Of a stretch of DNA of 64,000 nucleotides, positions 56,561-64,000 are shown in pieces. Position numbers and translations under genes: made by a program. The stretch spans positions 81,654,001 to 81,718,000 of the forward strand of contig JBITNC010000001.1 of assembly GCA_050084985.1 (NCBI GenBank), given 5' to 3'. Below the pieces are notes generated by a model, which saw only the letters and a program-made list of their open reading frames with translations, was not told the DNA's origin and did not search any database. Within the stretch, counting starts at the first letter, position 1. Every line of letters starts with the position of its first letter. The stretch is from Nageia nagi (lineage: Eukaryota; Pinophyta).

Positions 56561-57050
56561 TCAAGATCTTAGAAAGATAGTCAGAGGGATGATAGAATGA
56601 GGCTAGCACCAATGGGATCTCTAGACTCTCTAGGGGTATCATTTGGTAGATTGATATGACTAAACTAACACAAAAAAAAGAGAGAGAAGCTAACAGTCAG
56701 TCTAGGTCACTAACGGACATCATGGCAAAGAGATTGGGGGGCTTCATGATGTCATAATAGGAGTGCCAGCATTATATTTCATGCTAATAGGACCACTAGT
56801 AGTCTCTTTTAGTGGAAAATAAGAGAAAGTCAAAGGTTCTAATCCCCCTGCAGCGTGAGAAGTCAAAATTGTAGTTTGTGTCATTGGCATTCATTTTTAG
56901 GAATCACAGAACATCAATTTCATCCATCACAAGTACACATACAAGAGCAATCAGGTAACAAAATTTGTATTTTATATATCAAAATGTTTTGATTTACAGG
57001 AAGTCTTAATAAAATTGGATGAGATCATATAGAATGACCTAGAATCTCTT
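56561..57050. other. Junction where pol is missing
   Basis: After the gag end there is about 0.5 kb with no protease, RT or integrase motif in any frame. It leads straight into the 3' end of the antisense gene. Confidence 0.7.
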
Positions 57051-58870
57051 ACTAGAGCCCCCTCCCCCTACACTAGAGCTAGTAGCCCTGCTAGATGTGC
57101 CACCCCTGCATCGTGCCTTGTACTTCTCTACATGTGCCTTCTCCTTACCAATCTATCTCTCAGCCTGGCAAAGATACTCATAGAGGGCTTTGATCTCTTT
57201 GTTGGCTACCTGTAGGTCCTAATAGTTGCCAATATAATCCCCTCCTCTGAATTATAGATGACCTTGTAGCTCTCTGATCTTTGCATCCTTTTGGCTAACT
57301 TGACTACGTAGCCTAGCCATATCGACCTTAAGGTCCTGGTCATCTATGATATAGCATAGATATATCATGTTAATCTTTTGCATATCATGAAAGTGGAAAA
57401 TCAAAAGAAAACAAAAGAGAAAATAAGCTATCGTCATCATCCTCATCATCATCTTCCTCCTCTGCATCTATATCCACCTCATCCTCAGGTTCATACTCAT
57501 CCTGGTCTAGATTGGTCTCCTCATTGTCATCATGACTTGCATCTAGAGATGCATCATGGGCATATGTCAGGCTACTCTCTCCTCCCCACCCTACCGCCAT
57601 GTAGGGAGCATCCCATCCAATCTGTATATCCCCTGTGTCCTCATCCTCTCCCACATCATCACCTGAGTTAGCATCATGAATACCTATGTGGTAAGGATGA
57701 TGTTCCCTCCACCAGTCTAGGTAGTCCTCCATGTGGTCAGGTCTATCTATGTCATCATCAGCCCCATAGTTGAAGTCCTCACTAGGGAATCCCAATCTAA
57801 GTCCCAGTCAGGTACTGGCTCGTAGTCCTCTGGGAGGTGCCTGCTATGGTAGTAGCACACCACTATCCTATAGTCATCTAGTATACCCTACTGGAGGTTG
57901 AACTGATGAAGTACCTACTCTAGCTTGTATAGCTCCACCAGTGCCCTATGTGCCTATATGTATGTAGGGTATCTCACCCATGCCATCTCCTATATGTCCT
58001 CCTCCCACTCTGGTACACCCCCTGATAGGGATGCCAGTATATCTGTGCCCCCTATAGTAGGTCAAATTGCACCTGCCATCCCTCTAGGTCTACATTAGGG
58101 AAGCTTGGTCCCTCTATCATCACCCACCCTTACCAAGTGGGTACATCATTTGGCTGGTCTAGGGGTAATGTCATCGATCTAGAAAAGATGATGTGGTTGT
58201 ATGCCCACACCTACAGTATCATAGAGTGTGCTACCTATCTCCCCCCTCTCTCCACCTCTACGAAGCTGTGGAGGTCATGATAGAGTTGTGCTAGTATCAC
58301 AGGGCACCATGCATATTACTGTTTGTGTGTCACCATGTCTTGTATGATAGGAACCATGCCCACGGGGAAGGTCTCACTACTCTTATCTGGGTAGATGATG
58401 GCATCCAGAAGGTAGGCAATGAGGAGCCTCATCTGTAGGTCACCCCATGCTAGAGGATACTCTGGAACATGTCTCATTAGGGACACACCCCTCTTTCTAT
58501 GATTTACTTCATCTGACCCTGTTAGCCATGCAGCCCATACCTCTACCTATTCCAGGTTGGGAATAGGAACCATGTTCACTAGCCTCCCTCTGATAGGAAG
58601 TCTGGTGATCCTGTAGATGTCCTCTAGCATCATCGTAATCTCACCAGTTGGAAGGTGAAAGGTGTTGGAGTTTAGATCCCACCTCTCCATCAAGGCTATC
58701 AGAATATTGCAATCATGAAACACATAATTAGTAAACACTAGGTAACTGAAAGAAATGTCCTCCAGAATACTTCAAGCCTCATCAGTTTGTGGCCACTATT
58801 GGGCAGTGGTAAAAGTGGCACTCTTGCCAGATGGTCGCATAAGAAATGAATGATTCTACAAGAAAAGAGT
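57050..58870 (-). pseudogene. Plant mobile domain protein gene, antisense to gag
   Basis: Minus strand. N-terminal part (58547-58738 open) reads ILIALMERWDLNSNTFHLP, TGEITMMLEDIYRITRLPIRG, the plant mobile domain signature; next AWLTGSDEVNHRKRGVSLM, LQMRLLIAYLLDAIIYPDKS and YAWCPVILAQLYHDLHSF, later blocks of the same domain. Then comes an Asp/Glu-rich region (57385-57795, open 136 codons, ending in EEEDDDEDDDD) and a coiled-coil-like tail (KVDMARLRSQVSQKDAKIRE). Several stops. PMD proteins are known in host silencing factors and in plant transposons. An antisense ORF between pol and 3' LTR is a known Tat-lineage trait. Confidence 0.8.
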
Positions 58871-59814
58871 GATAGAGAGCAAGTTAATATCAGATATGAA
58901 GTAAAAAATAGCAAAATAGTACAAGTAAAGATGACTGCCCACGGTCTAAACTAGGATAGAAAGGATTGACCATGGTCTAAACTAGGGCAGAAAGGATCGA
59001 CCACGGTCTAAACTAGGGTAGAAAGGATTACTAGTGGTCCTATTTCTATACACGATGGTCAACAAAATTTGAAGTATAGGTTCGTATGGATGAGTGTGGT
59101 ATAGCCATAAGACCAGAATTTTGAAAAATGAAATAAAAAAGTAAAAATGATGGGTTGAGGTATTCAATAGGTAAACCCTAGGGGCAACTTGGAAAATTAG
59201 TATGCATGGCAGCTAAAATCTGAAGGTAAGTAAAAACATAGCAAGAAAAAGGTAGGAAATGCAATATACCTGATGATCGGTAGGAGAATTGGCCACCAAG
59301 GTAGCTCTATGTCCATCCCAATGTGTGATTGGTAGGGCCATAGTGCATAGTATAGTATCATAGGAAATATCACCTAGTGATAGCGATAAAATCACCAACT
59401 AGAACTCTTTGACTCAGTCTCCCAAGCTCTAAGATATTCTCAGCTCTAAAAATAATAGTGTTACCAAATGAGGAAGGGTGGGGTCCCTTTTATAGAAATA
59501 TTAGGGCACACACTTCAAGATAGTTTTGATTTGGGCATTCAGTGTGCATGGGTAGGTAACTGGGTATCAATCTGGAATCCAGGGGAAATTCATCACAACC
59601 TAATCTTCATAGTTTTTGATAAATCCTTAAGAAAAGGACCACTTGCAATCTTAGTTAAGGACTACCTACATTCTAAACCTACCAGAAAGGACCACCCGCA
59701 TTCATTTTTTCCAGTCAATTAGCTCATCCAAGTATCACAAGTACATCACAGGTGCTTGATCAATGTTATATCCAGGATAATATTGCTTTGAATTTCATGT
59801 TTGCAGGGCTATAT
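58871..59814. other. Region upstream of the antisense gene
   Basis: Contains the 31 bp triplicate at 58934-59030 and otherwise only short ORFs. If the antisense gene has its own promoter, it should lie here; no clear TATA box is seen on the minus strand. Confidence 0.4.
58934..59030 (+). repeat. 31 bp tandem repeat, three copies
   Basis: GGTCTAAACTAGG recurs at 58943, 58974 and 59005, an exact 31 bp period, each followed by a TAGAAAGGAT-type end. Confidence 0.93.
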
Positions 59815-59818
59815 TATC

Positions 59819-60050
59819 AGTTTATCATGCCTCTTAGCATGGAGTTTTAGCTCCCATTTATCAGTTTATCATGCCTCTTGGCATGGAGTTTCAGCTCCCC
59901 ATTTATCATTTTATCATTCCTCTTGGCATGAAGTTTTAGCTCCCATTTATTAGTTTATCATGCCTCTTGGCATAGAGTTTTAGCTCCCCATTTATCAGTT
60001 TATCATGCCTCTTGGCACGAAGTTTTAGCTCCCATATATCTTGCGGAGTT
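59819..60050 (+). repeat. 44 to 45 bp minisatellite, five copies
   Basis: TTTATCATGCCTCTTGGCAT and GAGTTTTAGCTCCC recur with unit starts at 59821, 59865, 59910, 59954 and 59999. A more diverged copy follows near 60068 (CATACCTCTTGGTGTGAAG). Copies differ by only one to four bases. Confidence 0.95.
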
Positions 60051-60119
60051 TGATTCTTATGCAACTGTAGCATACCTCTTGGTGTGAAGTCTTAGCTTCC
60101 ATTGCAGTTGTGTGGAACT

Positions 60120-60260
60120 TAGCTCTCCCCTGTGTGTGGTCATGTGTGGTCATGTGTGTTGTCATGGTTATCATGTCTTGTCTTATGATGTGATCTTATC
60201 GAGTTATCATCAGGTCATCATGTGTGGTTAGGTCATCTATCAGGTCATCGTCTTGTGTAT
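60120..60260 (+). repeat. GTCATGTGTG-type short repeats
   Basis: Repeats of GGTCATGTGTG and GGTCATC words over about 130 bp, between the minisatellite and the polypurine tract. Confidence 0.8.
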
Positions 60261-60564
60261 GTGTGTTGTTAGGTTTGTTATCATGAGTCATCAATGTTGT
60301 GGCAAGGTTATCAGACTATTAGATATATTAGATTATCACCTTCTATGGCATTCATATATCAGAAAAACAAATGTAAGGGGCAAGCATGCCCAAGGTAATA
60401 TCAAAGGAAGTTTTCTCAACCCATCTCTAGTATTAGCAATGTTTGTCATAATTTTATTTTATGATTAACATTTATCAATGCTTGTAGAATCTTTCATTGT
60501 TATTTTGTTTTTACTTTGAATGCAAAATCTCTAATCACCTCATGTTTTCTATTGATTTCACATT

Positions 60565-61501
60565 CAAAGTGGGGCATCTGTTAACACATAAAAATGAATT
60601 TATGTTTTTAAATTAATGAAGTTAATGAAAACATGCTTGGTCTAAATATATGTCTTGAATGTCTTAATGTGATAATATCAATGTTTGTCTTGAATGTGAA
60701 TTTTATAATGATTATCTTGAATATTGCATGAATTATCTTGTTTATTAGTGTGGTTATCTTGAATTTTGTGAATTAGCCTTGTTTATATAGATGCATGCTG
60801 ACCCATGGGTTGTATTATCTATTATCTATATAAAAATGGGATCTATTAGTAAGTACAATATCAAGGATACACTTGATCCCATGTATGGTCTTGAAAATGG
60901 CAATCATATTGTAAGGTGTCTCTTAACACTGCCTATCAAGCTGGATTTTGTGTATCCCCTTCTTGCGAGCATTTTGAAGAACTGAGAGACTTATCTAGGT
61001 ATCATACTACAATTATCTCGAGATTTGAGTGGAGGTGTAGGCTCATTGGAGATGGATCATAGCCTATTGAAGGCCATCGATGCTCCTTTGTGGATGAATA
61101 CAAACCATCGATATTCCTATCCAATGCGACGAACATCGCCCGTGGTCTTCTTCTGTGACTTTTTAGCTTCATGATTTCAGGGTGGGACAACATTGGATCC
61201 AAGACTTCATCAACAGCTTCATCTCGAGCATGCTCCATGAGGTGGGTACATAACTTCTATCTTGATAGGTGGTGTCATCTTATGCCTGACTATGTATACA
61301 TGTCTTAATATATTGTATAGTCTGAGTTTTGCAAATAATTTCAAGTTTTATCATTTGTTAAAATACTTATTCTATTTCTGTAGTTGATTGTCTCTTTCAT
61401 TATTTTGTATAAATTGCTATCTGTAGCTCGAATACAAATATATTGGGTTTGTAGATATTTACCTACTTATTTATTTGCATGCTCAATTTTATTTGTAAAC
61501 A
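60565..61501 (+). repeat. Polypurine tract and 3' LTR
   Basis: CAAAGTGGGGCATC at 60565-60578, LTR TGTTAACACATAAAAATG at 60579, end TTATTTGTAAACA at 61501 (923 bp), followed by ACCAT. Confidence 0.93.
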
Positions 61502-61506
61502 ACCAT

Positions 61507-62283
61507 TTTGAAGGAATAGAGGTGCTAACCATTAGAATCTGCATAATGGCAGTGGAATGGTTAATCAAAATCATAAGGATGGAAATTTTTAGAAGTTTAA
61601 GAAGAAATGACCTAGGAATAAGGGTTTAAAAAAGAAGGATTTCCAAAAGAAGAATCAACATTTCAAATATAAAATCAAAACCATGGGAATGGAAATCAAG
61701 GATTTGAGAACCTAAACCTTGATTTTCATGAGAAAACAAATAACCAATACATACCTATGGATATAATTTAGAGCAAAAGAAAGCCTCACAAGATGGATGT
61801 TGGAATTATTATGGAGCACATTATGTAATTCAATGCCCTTTAAAGATAGACCCACCAAAGGATCATCAAATTTTTGCAATGATTAGATTGGGGCAAGCTC
61901 AAGGACAAGCTACACCTCTTTAGATCTCAAGTAAAATTTATGGAAAATATTTTAAAGTTTTGATAGAATATGGTGCAATGAATAGTTTCATTTCAAATTA
62001 TTTAGTTAAAGACATGATTAAGGTACCAAAATTTTTGATAAATGGATGGCAAGTAGAGTTTAGGTCTTGTCAAAAGTGTTATGTCAAACAATGTTTTAGG
62101 AATGTTGAGATCAAGTTACCCAAAGGATTTATTGAGTGGGATTTATATGTGGTTCCTTTAGCTTCCTATGATATTATCTTAGGAATGGATTGGTTAATGG
62201 CACATAAGACCTTGATTAATTTTCAAGAGAGATGGATGGAATATATCAATTTATCCCAAAATTGATATAGGGTGTTCAGTGAT
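61507..62283 (+). pseudogene. gag end and protease of the chromovirus-like host element
   Basis: A Lys-rich linker leads to a zinc knuckle near 61795-61840, CWNYYGAHYVIQCP, in which the second Cys is Tyr. The open 61960-62265 stretch gives VLIEYGAMNSFISNYLV, where the D-[ST]-G loop reads Glu-Tyr-Gly, then VPLASYDIILGMDWLMAHKT, the end block of chromovirus protease. Inactive by both changes. Confidence 0.85.
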
Positions 62284-62874
62284 CAAGGTGTTATGTGTGG
62301 AGCATGATTATTTAGAGTTCTTTTTTTTAGTCAGATGTATACCCCAGGAAGTTTGTACACCCCTCCATGTGGGGGGTTACAGGGGGGACTGGTCCCACCT
62401 GCAGGGGTCTAGGGGGGCACATCCCCCCCGATTGGGGGGTCTGGGGGCCAGTGGTCCCCCAATGGGGGTTCAGGGGTAGCACCCCTGAAGCTAAAAATAG
62501 ACGTCAATCTGGGTCATTCATTAGGTGAATGATCTAACGATAGAACTTATATTTGGTTTAGGGTTTTTTGCCCTAAATAAAAACCCCTCTCTTTGTATGA
62601 GTGCATTGTAGTAGACATGCATTGGTGAGCAAAAATAGAGACGTGATACTATGAGAGAAAATAGAGGATATTATAGCGGATCTACTATAGGTTATATTTT
62701 CTTCACTTTGTTGGATAATAGAAAGGAAGGACTGGCTATTTGGTGTGGACGTAGCCCAAATTGGGTGAACCATGTATATCTATGTCTCTCTTATTTATGC
62801 ATTTTTTATGTTTATATTTTTTGTAATATTTATGTGTTCCATTGCTCCATAGTATACAATTTTCTAACACAAGG
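62284..62874. other. Target-site duplication CAAGG
   Basis: CAAGG at 62284-62288 and 62870-62874 flanks the solo LTR. Removing the insertion and one copy of the duplication leaves the host reading frame in register from the protease end into the tether. Confidence 0.93.
62289..62869 (+). mobile_element. Solo LTR, 581 bp, GC-rich
   Basis: Starts TGTTATGTGTGG and ends TTTCTAACA, giving a TGTTA/TAACA terminal inverted repeat and exact CAAGG flanks. The centre (62335-62490) is G/C-rich with inverted G- and C-runs, such as GGGGGGCACATCCCCCCC. No internal region is present, as expected after LTR-LTR recombination. The superfamily is not certain; I favour copia from the TGTTA ends. Strand is nominal. 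Confidence 0.88.
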
Positions 62875-64000
62875 ACCATTTGAACCTTACTTGTTCACAA
62901 CCATGCAAATGAGAAGAAGTATTAGAAAAAGGGGAATGATCTTTGTAGTTAAGGTTAAAATAGAAGAAGAGGATAGAGAGGTAGAAATGTTAAATAAATA
63001 TTATGTGTTGAGAAAATATAAGGATGTATTTCCCAAAGAATTACTAGGTATACCCACAAAATGAGAATTTAACTTCTCTATAGATCTAGTGCCAAGAGTT
63101 GAACCTATCTCTAGAACCCCCTATAGAATGATAATTGAGATGTAGGAGTTAAAAATGTAGTTACAAGATCTTTTGGAGAAAGGATTGATAGAGCCTAATG
63201 TATCACTCTAGGGTGCTCCTATATTACTTATCAAAAAGAAGGATGGAACATTGAGATTATGTATTGACTATAGGATGTTGAACAAGGTAACCATCAAGAT
63301 TAGGTATCCTCTACCTAGAATTGATGACTTGTTCAACCAGCTAAAAGATGTTGCTATCTTTTCTAAGATAGATTTGACATCTAGTTATCACCAATTGAGG
63401 ATAAAAGAATTAGATACCTATAAAATAGCCTTTAAAACTAGGTATGAACATTATGAGTTTGTGGTCTTACCATTCAAATTAATGAATGCTCCTACAACAT
63501 TCATGAATCTAATGAACAATTTTTACCAAGAATACTTAGACAAATTTATGCTAGTCTTTTTAGATGATATCCTCATATACTCAAGGAATGAAGAGGATAA
63601 TAACCATCATTTGAGATTAGCCTTAGAATTTCTGAGATGACATTAGGTATATGGTAAATTATCTAAGTGTGATTTTTATGTTTCTCACATTCAATATTTA
63701 GGTCACATTATATTTTCTAAAAGAATCTCAATTGACCCTAAAAAGCTAGAAATAATAATGAGTTGGCTTGCACCAACAAATGTGATTGAGGTAAGAAGTT
63801 TCATGGGATTAGTTGGGTATTATAAAAGATTTGTTAAGGATTTTTTAAAGATAGCAAATCTTATCATCAATATATAGAAGAAAAATAATGTGTTTAAGTG
63901 GATGGAGAAGTGTAAAAAAAATTTCATAACTTTTAAGGAAAAGCTTACCTCTACACCAGTTCTCACTATCCTTGATCCACACAATGACTTTGTAGTTTGT
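62875..64000 (+). pseudogene. Tether, reverse transcriptase and RNase H start
   Basis: MQMRRSIRKRGMIF and YKDVFPKELLGIPTK (before the RT), [66 protein letters not shown] and [15 protein letters not shown] (FxDD box intact at about 63560). After a frame change GYYKRFVKDF and FKWMEKCKKNF lead to the RNase H start, cut by the window end. At least five in-frame stops. Confidence 0.9.

Larger units (their letters stand above)
53532..61501 (+). mobile_element. Non-autonomous Tat-type element with upstream ORF, gag and antisense PMD gene
   Basis: 7.97 kb. Order: 926 bp 5' LTR, primer site, open 243-codon ORF, gag, a short junction without pol, antisense PMD gene, a 31 bp and a 44 bp minisatellite, GTCATGTGTG-type repeats, polypurine tract and 923 bp 3' LTR. 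There is no protease, RT, RNase H or integrase. LTRs differ by perhaps 5 to 7 percent by eye, making it the youngest clear insertion here. It would need a related autonomous Tat element to move. Confidence 0.88.
53527..61506. other. Target-site duplication ACCAT
   Basis: ACCAT occurs at 53527-53531 and at 61502-61506, immediately outside the LTR ends, proving a single integration event within the host gag. Confidence 0.92.
52449..64000 (+). mobile_element. Chromovirus-like Ty3/gypsy element, split by two insertions
   Basis: Primer site and gag at 52450-53526, then (after a 7.97 kb insertion) gag end and protease at 61507-62283, then (after a 581 bp insertion) tether and RT from 62875, running off the right edge at the RNase H. 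Both insertions are flanked by exact 5 bp duplications, and the host frame reads on in register across the second. Confidence 0.85.

Noticed and set aside
57378-57671. Plus-strand His/Pro-rich 97-codon ORF
   Set aside because: It is the complement of the Asp/Glu-rich part of the antisense PMD gene.
62279-62479. 66-codon ORF with Gly/Pro-rich end
   Set aside because: It lies within the solo LTR and reflects its G-runs, not a coding region.
1-64000. Host protein-coding genes, tRNA, rRNA or CRISPR arrays
   Set aside because: No exon-like conserved domain outside transposons, no cloverleaf-type sequence with intact A and B boxes, and no regular spacer-repeat array were seen by eye. A tRNA scan and a protein search would be needed to exclude small cases.

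Overview
The window looks like repeat-dominated intergenic DNA from a large seed-plant nuclear genome, possibly a conifer or other gymnosperm (inference). It is AT-rich and CpG-poor. I found no host gene, rRNA or tRNA. Almost everything recognisable is decayed LTR retrotransposon: Ty3/gypsy of the Tat and chromovirus types, and Ty1/copia. There is also one CACTA-type transposon end and several minisatellites. Most coding stretches carry stops and frameshifts, so they are called pseudogenes.

Layout. 1-5856: minus-strand Tat-type Ty3/gypsy (gag, protease, RT, RNase H, second archaeal-type RNase H, integrase), running off the left edge. Its LTR sits inside the 5' LTR of the next element. 5857-11333: plus-strand chromovirus with PBS, gag, pol, chromodomain and 3' LTR. 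12691-17990: plus-strand Ty3/gypsy, truncated in integrase. 17990-20129: 5' end of a minus-strand Tat-type element. 20130-28361: 3' tail and 3' LTR of a plus-strand Tat-type element, interrupted at 21272-26730 by a non-autonomous gag-protease element with a matching AGATC target duplication. 28362 onward: a CACTA end, degenerate arrays and a telomere-like tract. 29956-35085: two copia 3' halves in inverted orientation. 35095-42246: a Tat-type integrase, a pyrimidine-rich tail, an antisense plant-mobile-domain (PMD) pseudogene and an LTR start. 42247-47489: a copia element with both LTRs. 47490-52448: LTR-like pieces and duplications. 52449-64000: a plus-strand chromovirus-like element split by two insertions, a Tat-type non-autonomous element (53532-61501, target duplication ACCAT) and a GC-rich solo LTR (62289-62869, target duplication CAAGG).

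The most notable structure is the 53532-61501 element. It has intact-looking ends, an open 243-codon ORF upstream of gag and no pol. In place of pol it has an antisense gene with a plant mobile domain, then two minisatellites before the polypurine tract. A second antisense PMD pseudogene lies downstream of the Tat-type integrase at 35-36 kb. Minisatellites just upstream of the 3' LTR occur in three different elements here.
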